Counted from the stretch's first letter, positions 1-8,241 are shown. The stretch: 15,616 bases of DNA from Planctomycetota bacterium (GCA_029259675.1 JAJDES010000393.1:1-15616), one strand, 5' to 3'. Numbers and translations: made by a program. The notes: generated from the sequence alone by a model not told the origin.

Positions 1-1168
1 GAAGTCCACCAAGTAATTGCCGTCACCGGGTTGAGCCAAGATGTCGGTGATCGTGATGCCCTGGGCCCCGAGGATTTGCGGACGATCCGTGTCCAGCAAG
101 TAGCCGTTATTCGGGTCTGTATTGGTGTCGGCATCATCTGAACGACCGGAGCGGAAGGCCCGCACAACATCCATGGTCGGACTGACCAATGACGGGCCGT
201 TGTTCGTGAAGCTAAGTCCGTGGTTGCTCAGGTTCTCTAGGCGCGTCATCTGCGACTCAACCGAATTCGTCCGCGTCGGGATCTGAATCGCGATGTTGAC
301 CAATTGGTTCGAAACGCTGGCCGGAAGGCCGACAGTATTGATCGGCAACGAACTCTGCTGCCCCTCCAACTCGGAGATCGTCGTATCGATCAAGACCCGG
401 CTGGGAAAGAAGCTGCCCCCGACAACAGCCCCGTGATTGTTGTCCGCAATCACTCGAATTCCGAAGGGTTGAATCGGCGGGTTGCCGACCTTCAGCCGAA
501 TGTTCTGCTCGTTGATTGTTGCGGGATCCAGAAGGTCCGAAAAGCGCAGCATCATGGTCGCATTGCGCGGAACAAGCGGAAATGGAGGAAGTTCCGTCGG
601 GCTGAGACTCGTCGGATTGACGAAGGCCAAATTCGAGGTGGCATCCAGGAACAGGTCCTCAAATTCCGGCGTACCGCGCTTGCGCAGAATTGTCAGGTCC
701 GTCTGCTCGGTAATTGCATTGCGCTCCAACAAGTAGTTGGTCTCGTCCCCCACAACATTTTCAGCAATCAGAAAGTCGCGGTATTGCAGCGTTCGTCCGT
801 CGCCTGAAGTTGCACTGGCGTCAAAGTCATAAATGTTGACCAAGCGCCCCCACACGACTTGGGTCAGCCGTAAATTGTTCGATTGCCCCGACTCATTGAC
901 GGACTCGAGGAAAAAGGATCGTTCGGTTCCGATGTCAAAGACTTCGTCGTTGTTGGTATCGAAAAAGAATTCGCCCGGCAAGCCGCCCTTTACTTCCAAC
1001 GCGTTGCCGGCTGTGGCGGCACTCGAGCCCCCGCCGCCGCCGCAAGCTGAAAGCCCCAGCCCCGACACCGAGGCCAGCAAGAGCGCCGCCGCGAGTGAAG
1101 AGACTCCCTTGGGGCTGCGCGCGGATCCCGTTGCGCGAACGCGCTGCGCTTGCGGCTTTGCGATCCAT
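1..1168 (-). CDS. Large lipoprotein, paralog of the downstream-numbered neighbour (3' end beyond window; start uncertain, possible frameshift)
   Basis: The minus-strand frame whose codons end at base 1 is open across the window edge and encodes the N-terminal third or so of a secreted lipoprotein. A hydrophobic stretch (SSLAAALLLASVSGLGLSAC) ends in a lipobox, with the lipid-accepting Cys at 1044-1042 followed by a Gly run. The mature part matches the protein at 2548-6000 along its length. Shared blocks include WGRLVxIYD, PPFPLVPRNATxMxRFSDLLD, NTVGLPAS and VRAFRSGRSD. The start is a problem. In-frame ATG or TTG codons (1560, 1419, 1299) place 85 or more residues before the Cys. The well-placed ATG at 1168-1166, with GGAA/GGAG upstream, is one base out of frame. 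Dropping one base in the G run at 1111-1114 would join it and give Cys42, close to Cys40 of the paralog. An in-frame ATC start is a rarer alternative. The function is unknown; a structural or adhesive outer-surface role is inference. Confidence 0.8.
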
Positions 1169-1309
1169 TCTCCGCTTCCGTTCCCGCGTTCGTCCCCTCG
1201 GCCGGCCCCTCGCTCGGGTCGCGCTTCTGCTTGCGCACAATCGGCCCGACTCGCGCGTTCGTTTGCGCAGCGTTCGGCACGATCCGTTCCGAGTGACAAT
1301 GCGGTCCCA

Positions 1310-1354
1310 GTGGACGAATAGGCTGTGGACGAAAACTGTATGGACGAGAACTCA
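1310..1354. repeat. Three tandem 15-base imperfect repeats
   Basis: Units at 1310-1324, 1325-1339 and 1340-1354 share the core TGGACGA, spaced exactly 15 bases apart (1311, 1326, 1341). They lie about 150 bases upstream of the likely start of the left-hand lipoprotein. The minus frame that leads into that gene is open here and reads them as a five-residue repeat, [FY]SS followed by two variable residues. They could be tandem regulator sites or a coding pentad; the sequence does not decide. Confidence 0.5.
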
Positions 1355-1779
1355 AAGGAAGAGTGTCCGACACGAGTTGACGGTGCTTGAGCTTCGATGT
1401 GGCTTGCGTTGGTCAGCATGGTCTGCCGATTTCTGGGGCTCGTTGCTTGGAGTCGTTGCAGGAGATCGTCTGTGCCGAAATCCCAACCTGATTCGCCCGA
1501 GGTGCCGGCCCGGTTGACGGGGCCGAGAAATGGGCCGGCTTGCGAAGCGATGCGGGACATGTCAGCTACCTAGGCCCGACTCCCTGGTTGCAAAGATCCT
1601 GTAGGCAATCTTGCCTGGCGGAGCGCCCGGACGGGTCGGCATCAAGCCGACCGATCGGGAGCCGCTGCAGAAACTCGCAGGGATGGGGCCCGAAGCAGCT
1701 AAGAGCCCTTCGGATTGGTTGGGATGGAGGGACAGACGAAGTTCCGGAATGGACCGAAACGGGCCTGGTGAAACGGGAT

Positions 1780-1813
1780 GCGGATTCTTTCATCCCCCAT
1801 GTGAGGGGTCAAG
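1780..1813 (-). promoter_or_regulatory. Promoter-like element, copy 1 (upstream of left lipoprotein gene)
   Basis: On the minus strand this reads CTTGACCCC, then 11 variable bases, then ATGAAAGAATCCGC. It contains a -35-like TTGACC (1812-1807), a 17-base spacer and a -10-like AAGAAT (1789-1784) with a TGA extended -10. The spacer carries a CCCC...GGGG dyad. The same element with identical spacing occurs at 6165-6198 upstream of the paralogous gene, which is the main support. It lies about 615 bases before the likely start of the left lipoprotein, implying a long leader or an unannotated start further upstream. Confidence 0.55.
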
Positions 1814-2172
1814 ATCTGCCGGAGGCCCTTGGCAGCCAAAAAGCCCGGCTGGGGGCTGCTTCGGCTGCTTTCTGGCTCGCTTCCACCAAACTCGTGTCGA
1901 ACGATATCCGACCCAAGAAAGGGCCGAACGCCTTCCACCATCAAACTCCGTACCGCGACGCGCCGGTAGCCTCCGCTGGCCCATAGCGGCCCCCAGCGCG
2001 TCAACCGGGCCCCTGGGGCACCGAACCGACGATTCGGGCCCACCACCGGCGAGCGAAAGCGCTCAACAGCCTTGGCGGAACCGCGAATTTGCCCCATCGG
2101 GGCGACTGGCCCAAGGTGGGGTGGAATAGCTGTAGTAGGCGAACAAGGGATCAGCTTGAGACGGATGCCCTC

Positions 2173-2206
2173 AGCCCGAAGGAAGCCCTGGCATTTTTTT
2201 CGGGCT
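2173..2206. repeat. 8-base inverted repeat around a T run
   Basis: AGCCCGAA at 2173-2180 pairs with TTCGGGCT at 2199-2206 across an 18-base loop that contains a run of T (2194-2200). It is not a standard terminator, because the T run lies inside or beside the stem rather than after it. Its position in the spacer about 340 bases beyond the lipoprotein stop leaves its role open. Confidence 0.3.
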
Positions 2207-2547
2207 TGGAAAACTTTGCCCCCCCGGCCGTGGCCCGAGCTGAATGTTGCATGGCCCAGACCTCGCCAGCGATCGGATGCGGAGGCTGGCTGCCCGCGGG
2301 CGAAGCCCCATTCGGCTTGGAAAATCTGAGCTTGCCGTCTCTTGGCGAGCTTTAGCACTCGCCCGAATCGGGCGACCGAAGCCCCACGCAAACGGTCCCG
2401 ACCCGTGCGAGTCGAGACCGTGGAATGAGCGTGCGGCCTATTGGTGGGCGGCGCGGAACCGTGCCGCTCCCCATGATGATCCGTCGCCTGCAACCAACTC
2501 ACTCGCCCGTGCCGGGCAGCGCAAGTCATGCCGACTTCGGTCGTGAA

Positions 2548-5500
2548 CTAGAGCGACTCGAAGGCCAGGCCCAGGGTGCTCAATTCAGGGGTTCGACCGG
2601 GTGTCGTTCCAACGTTGGACACGAAGGTAATCCGCACTTGGATGTGTGAGGCACCGTCCACAGAGTTGATGTTCGATTTCCAGCGGTTGTCAGCATTAAA
2701 GAAGACCGGGTTGATGTTCGCATCAATCATGGTCGTCAAGACATTGTCGGTGGGATCGCAACCCGTGGGCGGATCGCTCATGTCCGTATAGAGTTCAATG
2801 TCCAGCGCATCTCCGTACTGGTCGTAGAAAGTAGCGTCGCGGATTTCAACCGGAGTGCCGTTGACGGCCGTCGCTCCGCGGAAAGCCAACACGACGCTCG
2901 TTCCCGCCGGCTGATCTTCCGGCAAGGGTTCGATGACCGGATCAGCAAAGTCAACTCCGGTAAGAACTTTGCTGTTGAACCAAACCGAGTAGGTGCGACT
3001 GACGCGAACGACCAAGTCCGCTTGCCCTAGATAGACCCTGTCGTCGACCGGAGTCAGCAAGGTGCCCGGAGGGATCGGGTTTCCGTTTTGATCCACGAGA
3101 TTGGGATCCGTACTGAATTCGCCGAAGCCGACGGTCTCATCGTCGGGGTTGACGAAGAAGGGAGAGGTCCCGTTGAACCCGCCGGACGAGAAAACCCGCA
3201 TGACCGGCAAGAACCCGATTCCGCCCGTCGTGGGCGAGTGCACCCATCTCGCCTCTCCCACATCCAAGAGGTTCGTACCCGCTGCGGTGTCCGAGGGGAA
3301 GCACTTGAAATCCATCAAGAGCGGCAGAGCGATGGACGGGATTGAGCCGGGCGCGAAATCGGTGCCGAAGCCCGGGTTGCCGCCCTCGTCGATCGTCTCG
3401 ATCGGCGGCATCGTCAAGTAGGAGGAGAAGGGCGGGACGCCGGCGGAAAAAGTTCCCCCGGTGGCCAAAATCGAGGTGTCGCGCCAGGTGTAGTAAATCT
3501 TCTCTTGCTGAGAAACGCCGCGGTTAAGCGGGAAGGGCACCATCACCGTTTCGTTCGGTGTTTGGAACACCTGCGTAACGTCAACCAAGTACCCCCGATT
3601 GCGGGGATGCACGACCTTGAGTGCATTCGACGGATCCGTCAGCACGTTCGAGATGAAGTTCGAGACGAGTCCGGAACCGAGCGCGATCGGCACTTCAGGA
3701 TTGCAGTAGCCACCTACAACCGTGCCATCATCCACGAGGAAGGTCGCGTTCTGGCCCTCGTCGGGAACATTGACACTGTGAGACAACGCGATTTCGAAGC
3801 GCTCAAAGAAATCTGTACTGGGCGCCGTGCCCGGGAACGTGGCCCAGGAAAGTCCCTCGACATCAATGTTGTGGAAGGACTCATCGAACAGGGAGAAGCC
3901 CATATCGACGTAGCGCCAACTCGTCATCATCCGGCTTCCGTTGGGAATCAACGGTGTGTTGGATCCCCCCAACACCGTGCCGTTGCCGGGCACTGCCAGG
4001 CCGTAAATGTGCGAGGGAATGCGCTCCAAGGCATGGGAACTGCGTACGACTTCCCGCGGTCGAATGACTCCTCGATCGGCTTCCAGGAATACCTGCCCCG
4101 TGTTCAAGCGCAGTTCCGGACCGCCATTGATTTCAACTTGCTCGCTGAGCTCATTGAAGCGCAAGACGATGCCGCCGCTTTGAACGGGATTGAGAGTCGG
4201 GTCCAGGAAGTACTCGAGATCCGCGGGAAAGACGTTTTCGAGCGGGTTGCCACCCAAATCCGAAGCTCCGACACCGCCGCCGACCAAGTTGAAGTAGTAG
4301 GTCTCCGCGGCATCCACTGAATTGTCCAGGGGCACCGTGGGCCGGTAACGGAACTCTTGGCGATCGGGGCTGAAGGAAAGCTGCCCGACCACAATGTTGC
4401 GCGGGCGTTGCGGACTCTCCCCCGCGACCCGGTTCAACCTGAAGTTATCGTGCGGGCCCAGGCTGTCGGGATCCATCGGCTCCGAAAAGCGCACCGCGAA
4501 TTGGGCCGATGAATCAATGTCCCTGTTGGGGACAACGCCCGGAGGCGGCGTCAGGCGAATGAAGCAGCGCGGATCCACACCCGGGCCGGGCACAAAGGGG
4601 GCCACAAAGGTGCCCGTGCTTGCATTCCTAAAGATGGTTACGAGCTGCGTGTAGGCGGCGGTGTCGAGTGTGGACCCAAGCACGCGCATGCGAACCTCCG
4701 CCGCGTTGCCGTTCTGCGGCGGTGCCGCCAACTGGGTGACTTCCGCAAAGGCGCCGTTGACCTGAATCACGTGACCCATGCGAGGCGTCAATTGGCACGC
4801 CGGGCTTTCGTAACTGAAGGCCACCAAGAAGTCGCCCGCGTCGGGATTCAAGGCATCCAGGGGCGTCACGTCGGTGATCGTCACCGGCAACTGGCTCAGG
4901 ATTCTGGGGGCGATCAAGTCCACCATGAAGCCGTTGTTCGGATCGCCGTTGGTGGGACTGTTGTCCGAACGGCCCGAGCGGAATGCGCGCACGACATCGA
5001 GTGTCGCATTGTTGTCGATGGGCCCGTTGCCCACGGTCGCCACACCTTTTCCGGCCACATTCGTAAGCCGAATGGTTTGCCCCGCCCCAGTGTCGACAAG
5101 CGACGGAAAGCGCAGGGCGATATTGACCAACAAGTTTTCCGTGGACGCGGGCAAACCGACCGTGTTGACCGGCGTCTGCGGCCCCGATTCGAATTCGCTG
5201 ACGGCCGGATCGATCAAGACTCGCGTGGTGAAAAACTTGAAGCTACCACCAACACTGGAGAATGCGCCGTGATTGAAATCGGGAGCGATGCGCGTCTTGA
5301 AGGGCGATTCGGGCGGCGTCCCCACGGCCAGCCGGATGGTTTCCGCGTCAATGGTGCTCGCATCGAGCAGGTCGCTGAAGCGCACCATCAAAGTGGCGTT
5401 GCGCGGAACCAAGGGGAAGGGCGGAATTTCCGTCCCGTTGATGCCGACCGGCTTGACGACACCGAGGTTGGTCGTGGTTTCAATCAATGCGGCGTGAAAA

Positions 5501-6000
5501 CCGTCCGGATTCAACTGCCGGTCGAAGTTGATGGTCACCTGCTCGCGCTGATCCACCACGCCGGAGCTCAACTCGTAGACCGGATCGTTGTCGCCGCCGA
5601 TGCTTTCGGCGACCAAGTAATCGGTCATCTGCAAGCGCCGCTCGCCCGAGGCAGTGCGATCGTAAATATCCACCAAACGGCCCCAGCGAACCTCTTCAAT
5701 CATCAACTGAGCTGCTTGCCCGCCGTCGTTGCGATCCAAGAAGACTGACGGCTCGCCCGGGTCCAGAACACCGTCGCCGTTGGTGTCCACGATCACAAGT
5801 TCAACGTCCCCGTCTTTCTTGAAGCCGGTAAACAGCGCATTAACCGGAGCACCGACCTCGCGGCTGCTGCTGGACGGACCGCAACCCGAAACCAAAACCC
5901 CCGAGGTTAGAAGCAACGGGGCAAGGACCAGTGCGGCACCCAACTTGGATGCGCTTTGGGAAAATCGAAGGGCAAGCGGTCGAAATGAGCTCTGAAACAT
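2548..6000 (-). CDS. Large secreted lipoprotein with SbsA/Big_5-like domains and a Ca-binding-like loop
   Basis: This encodes 1150 residues if translation starts at ATG 6000-5998; an upstream ATG in the same frame (6036) would add a non-signal-like head. Residues 1-39 form a signal peptide (basic n-region, then AALVLAPLLLTSGVLVSG) and Cys40 sits in a lipobox (VSGC), so the protein should be lipid-anchored. Near residues 72-83, DTNGDGVLDPGE resembles an EF-hand/dockerin calcium loop. Residues about 193-270 and about 484-590 carry the FSDLLD / FSEPMD...DLGGNPL pattern of SbsA-type Ig-like (Big_5) domains. The rest is beta-rich and rich in Asn, Pro and Gly, with no transmembrane segment. A GGAG lies about 10 bases before the ATG. 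It is a tandem paralog of the gene at 1-1168, and a promoter-like element shared with that gene lies 165 bases upstream. The function is not recognised; surface structure or adhesion is inference. Confidence 0.88.
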   Translation of the reverse strand: MFQSSFRPLALRFSQSASKLGAALVLAPLLLTSGVLVSGCGPSSSSREVGAPVNALFTGFKKDGDVELVIVDTNGDGVLDPGEPSVFLDRNDGGQAAQLMIEEVRWGRLVDIYDRTASGERRLQMTDYLVAESIGGDNDPVYELSSGVVDQREQVTINFDRQLNPDGFHAALIETTTNLGVVKPVGINGTEIPPFPLVPRNATLMVRFSDLLDASTIDAETIRLAVGTPPESPFKTRIAPDFNHGAFSSVGGSFKFFTTRVLIDPAVSEFESGPQTPVNTVGLPASTENLLVNIALRFPSLVDTGAGQTIRLTNVAGKGVATVGNGPIDNNATLDVVRAFRSGRSDNSPTNGDPNNGFMVDLIAPRILSQLPVTITDVTPLDALNPDAGDFLVAFSYESPACQLTPRMGHVIQVNGAFAEVTQLAAPPQNGNAAEVRMRVLGSTLDTAAYTQLVTIFRNASTGTFVAPFVPGPGVDPRCFIRLTPPPGVVPNRDIDSSAQFAVRFSEPMDPDSLGPHDNFRLNRVAGESPQRPRNIVVGQLSFSPDRQEFRYRPTVPLDNSVDAAETYYFNLVGGGVGASDLGGNPLENVFPADLEYFLDPTLNPVQSGGIVLRFNELSEQVEINGGPELRLNTGQVFLEADRGVIRPREVVRSSHALERIPSHIYGLAVPGNGTVLGGSNTPLIPNGSRMMTSWRYVDMGFSLFDESFHNIDVEGLSWATFPGTAPSTDFFERFEIALSHSVNVPDEGQNATFLVDDGTVVGGYCNPEVPIALGSGLVSNFISNVLTDPSNALKVVHPRNRGYLVDVTQVFQTPNETVMVPFPLNRGVSQQEKIYYTWRDTSILATGGTFSAGVPPFSSYLTMPPIETIDEGGNPGFGTDFAPGSIPSIALPLLMDFKCFPSDTAAGTNLLDVGEARWVHSPTTGGIGFLPVMRVFSSGGFNGTSPFFVNPDDETVGFGEFSTDPNLVDQNGNPIPPGTLLTPVDDRVYLGQADLVVRVSRTYSVWFNSKVLTGVDFADPVIEPLPEDQPAGTSVVLAFRGATAVNGTPVEIRDATFYDQYGDALDIELYTDMSDPPTGCDPTDNVLTTMIDANINPVFFNADNRWKSNINSVDGASHIQVRITFVSNVGTTPGRTPELSTLGLAFESL

Positions 6001-6680
6001 CACGGCTCTGCTCCGGCGAACCGGAGCGCATGGCATTGGGGTGGGTTCCCGTTCCAAAGTTCGCGCATACCGGCAATCCGGCACGCCGGAAGCGGGTTCG
6101 ATGCGGGTCGTTCAAACGGGGCGGTGCCCCCGGGCGCGGCTTGGGCAGGGCCTAGCTGGGGCAAGCGGATTCTTTCATGGGTCCCCTAGGGGGTCAAGCA
6201 AGCCCGAACTCTCAATCGGGGCTATCCGCATCGCCTCGATCAGATCCTCGGTTTTGCCTGAGCCCAGGAAGCCCGGCGCCGACCCTAGTGCCCCCACCCT
6301 CGACCGGTAACGCAGTCTCTGGCCCGCTTGCCGTCGCTTTTGAGCCACGTCACCGCGTCGCCGCCGCGGAATCGCCGCAGGACTCGACCCGTTTCCATCT
6401 GGGACGGCCCCCGCCGCACCTTTTGGCGGCACACCGTGATTGCGGAGGTGCAAGGGTCCTTATCCGGGCGGACGGCAAGCAGAATTCTCAGGACTCGAGA
6501 GCCGAGTTGGGGCTTGGATGCCCGCCCATGGGTATCCGTAGCTCGCCTCCCTCATTCGCCCCCCTCCCACCGGCCCTGCACTGAAACCGATTCGGGCCTT
6601 GTTCAAAACATGCCCCAACAGTCTCTTCGGCTCCTCAAACCAGCGCAGAACTACAGCGCGGGCCAATCCGCCCAGGCCAT
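6001..6680. other. GC-rich spacer between pyrB and the lipoprotein gene
   Basis: This holds the promoter-like element at 6165-6198. Between it and the lipoprotein ATG, about 165 bases contain several CCGG-type dyads (around 6072-6092). On the pyrB side I see no U-tailed terminator. GCCGC...GCGGC around 6415-6435 can fold but has no T run in the minus direction. Open frames here have no recognisable protein motifs. Confidence 0.5.
6165..6198 (-). promoter_or_regulatory. Promoter-like element, copy 2 (upstream of complete lipoprotein gene)
   Basis: The minus strand reads CTTGACCCC, an 11-base variable core, then ATGAAAGAATCCGC. The -35-like TTGACC is at 6197-6192, the spacer is 17 bases, and the -10-like AAGAAT is at 6174-6169 with an extended TGA. 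The spacer contains the palindrome CCCCTAGGGG, which could be an operator. Of 34 positions, the 23 outside the core are identical to the copy at 1780-1813. Transcription would start about 160 bases before the lipoprotein ATG at 6000. Confidence 0.6.
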
Positions 6681-8003
6681 TTAGCGTGTTGGAGCGGTGT
6701 ATCCCATCGTGACCGCCTGCTCGGCGTCCCGAAAGAAAACCAGGTGGTCGGGCCGGATCTTGCGGGCGGGGGCCGAACCGCGATCGTGGAAATGTCGCGT
6801 CGTCGAGCAACCCACGACTCCGATCGCCAATTCGTGTGAGCAGTAGCCGCAAACCGCACGCAGGGGATGCTTGGCCGTGATACGGAAGGTCGCCTTGCAA
6901 TGGCGTTGCTCGGTGTGCGAGATGCAATTCGAATTGGGGCAAGGGTTGTCCCCGCCCAGGACTTCATACTTGCGATCGAGGCTCGCAATTCGGGGCGCTT
7001 TGCTCTCCCAGCGCCCGAGCAGCATGGCCAAGATCGCCATGCGAACGGGAACTCCGCGCGCCGCCTGCTTGAAGTACATGCTGCGCGGATTGGCGTCGAG
7101 ATCGGGTGAGATTTCGTCCCGGCGCGGCAAGGGGTGCATCAAGAGTGCATTGCGCAGGGGCTCGGGTGAAAGCGCTCCCCCACCTAGTCGCAGGAAATTC
7201 TGCTCCGACTCCGCTCCCCAGCGTTCCGTTTGCGGCCGCGTCATGTAGACCGCATCGACCTTATCGACAGGCAAGCCACTGCCGTCCGTGAACAAACTCA
7301 ATTGGTGCGGTTTTTGGGGAGTTAGATATACGGCATCGCTTTCGCTGGCCAAGTCTCCCAGTCGCGAGGCATCCGCTCGCACCGGCTCCGCTCCGTATTC
7401 TTCGCGCAAGCGCTTGAGCACGTAATTGGGCATTTCGAAGCCTTGGTGCGGAACGCAAATCAAGTTCGCTCCGAAGCGGGCGAGCGCATACGCAAACGAG
7501 TGGATCGTGCGGCTGTAGCGCAAATCGCCGGCGAGGACCACATCGATGCCCTCCAAAGTGCCCTTCTCAATCCAAAGCGTGTACAGATCGCAAAGCGTTT
7601 GAGTCGGGTGCTCGTGACTACCGTCACCCCCGTTGACCACCGGCACAGCAGAAAGGTCCACGGCCAAACGAGCGGCCCCTTCGCTGGGGTGACGCAGGAC
7701 AATGATGTCCGCATAGCCCTCGCTCACCACGCGCACCGTGTCGGCCAGGGACTCGCCCTTGCTCGCGCTGGACATGCGCATGTCGGCCGCCGTCAAAACA
7801 CCGCCGCCCAGGCGCAGCATGGCGGACTCAAAGCTGAGCCGGGTGCGCGTCGAGGGCTCGTAAAAGAGGCTGGCCGAGATCAAGCCGGGACAGAGGTGGG
7901 CCCAGGAGCGCAAATCCTCTGAAAAGCGTCGGGCCTGCTCGAATAGCTCCAGAATCTCGGCTAGCGAGAGATCGTCGATGGAGACGAGGTGGCGACCCTG
8001 CAT
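6681..8003 (-). CDS. pyrB: Aspartate carbamoyltransferase fused to a PyrI-type zinc domain and an Ada-like tail
   Basis: It catalyses carbamoyl phosphate plus aspartate to carbamoyl aspartate, the first committed step of pyrimidine synthesis, in the cytoplasm. All catalytic landmarks are present: STRTR at 51-55, SKGES, HPSEG, the HPTQTLCDLYT loop, GDLRYSRT and HPLPRRDEI. The domain ends near residue 330, after YFKQAARGVPVRMA. It continues into GDNPCPNSNCISH and later VCGYC. Cys355, 360, 385 and 388 reproduce the C-x4-C...C-x2-C zinc site of the E. coli PyrI regulatory chain, but the PyrI nucleotide-binding domain is absent. Residues about 396-440 (IRPDHLVFFRDAEQA...GY) resemble the Ada/GYxPC metal-binding fold with its cysteines lost. 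The start chosen, MQGRHLVSIDDLS, matches the family; a TTG at 8039 would add 12 residues. At 440 residues it is much longer than a usual 300-310 residue PyrB. Confidence 0.95.
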   Translation of the reverse strand: MQGRHLVSIDDLSLAEILELFEQARRFSEDLRSWAHLCPGLISASLFYEPSTRTRLSFESAMLRLGGGVLTAADMRMSSASKGESLADTVRVVSEGYADIIVLRHPSEGAARLAVDLSAVPVVNGGDGSHEHPTQTLCDLYTLWIEKGTLEGIDVVLAGDLRYSRTIHSFAYALARFGANLICVPHQGFEMPNYVLKRLREEYGAEPVRADASRLGDLASESDAVYLTPQKPHQLSLFTDGSGLPVDKVDAVYMTRPQTERWGAESEQNFLRLGGGALSPEPLRNALLMHPLPRRDEISPDLDANPRSMYFKQAARGVPVRMAILAMLLGRWESKAPRIASLDRKYEVLGGDNPCPNSNCISHTEQRHCKATFRITAKHPLRAVCGYCSHELAIGVVGCSTTRHFHDRGSAPARKIRPDHLVFFRDAEQAVTMGYTAPTR

Positions 8004-8063
8004 ATGTTGGCTACGTTTGCCGCGAAGGCTCCGATCCAAGGTTCATCCATAAGCGGAGGCACT

Positions 8064-8124
8064 CTTCGAAGTCGGATTGTCTTCGTGGAGTCCGAAGGGT
8101 AGCCCAGGGACCAGAAGCCTTCAA
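8064..8124 (-). promoter_or_regulatory. Possible pyrB leader: weak promoter and alternative short hairpins
   Basis: A weak -35/-10 pair, TTGAAG (8124-8119) and TACCCT (8101-8096) with a 17-base spacer, precedes pyrB. Three short segments could pair alternatively on the transcript: CTTCG from 8097-8093 with CGAAG from 8085-8081, or that CGAAG with CTTCG from the palindrome at 8071-8064. TCGGA and TCCGA offer another choice. There is no U run, so a classical attenuator is not shown. The reading is tentative. Confidence 0.2.
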
Positions 8125-8140
8125 TGTAGCTGGCCGATCT

Positions 8141-8170
8141 CTATTGGCTCATCCCCATTTGAGTACCCAT
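8141..8170 (-). CDS. Candidate leader peptide upstream of pyrB (MGTQMGMSQ)
   Basis: A nine-residue ORF with ATG at 8170-8168 and TAG at 8143-8141. It stands behind the best Shine-Dalgarno in this spacer, AGGAGGT at 8182-8176, five bases before the ATG. It lies 71 bases after the MnmE-like stop and 137 bases before the pyrB start. By contrast, pyrB itself has no clear Shine-Dalgarno. A leader peptide that couples translation to pyrB expression, as pyrL does in enteric bacteria, is one reading. A decoy ribosome site or a chance match are others. The same frame is open upstream into the MnmE-like gene. Confidence 0.35.
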   Translation of the reverse strand: MGTQMGMSQ

Positions 8171-8241
8171 CTGAGACCTCCTCGCCGCATGCGAGCAGTG
8201 TGCGCAGCCGGCTGCTCGACCTGCGCGCACAGCGAACGCTG

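Larger units (their letters stand above)
1169..2547. other. Long GC-rich spacer between the two lipoprotein genes
   Basis: About 1.4 kb with no convincing gene. It holds the promoter-like element at 1780-1813, the 15-base repeats at 1310-1354, an inverted repeat at 2173-2206, and a short dyad CGCCCGA-A-TCGGGCG at 2360-2374. Minus-strand frames are open for long stretches (a 276-codon one at 1699-2529, and the frame entering the left lipoprotein from 1560). Their products are rich in Arg, Gly, Pro and Ser and have no recognisable motifs, so I treat them as chance openness in GC-rich DNA. No U-tailed terminator is visible after the lipoprotein stop at 2548. Confidence 0.6.

Noticed and set aside
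2191..2200. T run in the spacer as a plus-strand terminator
   Set aside because: No GC-rich stem immediately precedes it, and no plus-strand gene ends nearby.
1699..2529. 276-codon minus-strand open frame starting 19 bases after the lipoprotein stop
   Set aside because: Arg/Gly/Pro/Ser-rich product without motifs or a coding-like third-position pattern. The promoter-like element 1780-1813 lies inside it, and no ribosome site precedes it.
3505..4320. 271-codon plus-strand open frame
   Set aside because: Antisense shadow of the same lipoprotein gene; no recognisable family.
4771..5748. 325-codon plus-strand open frame
   Set aside because: Antisense shadow of the lipoprotein gene, which has a signal peptide and a paralog in the other frame.
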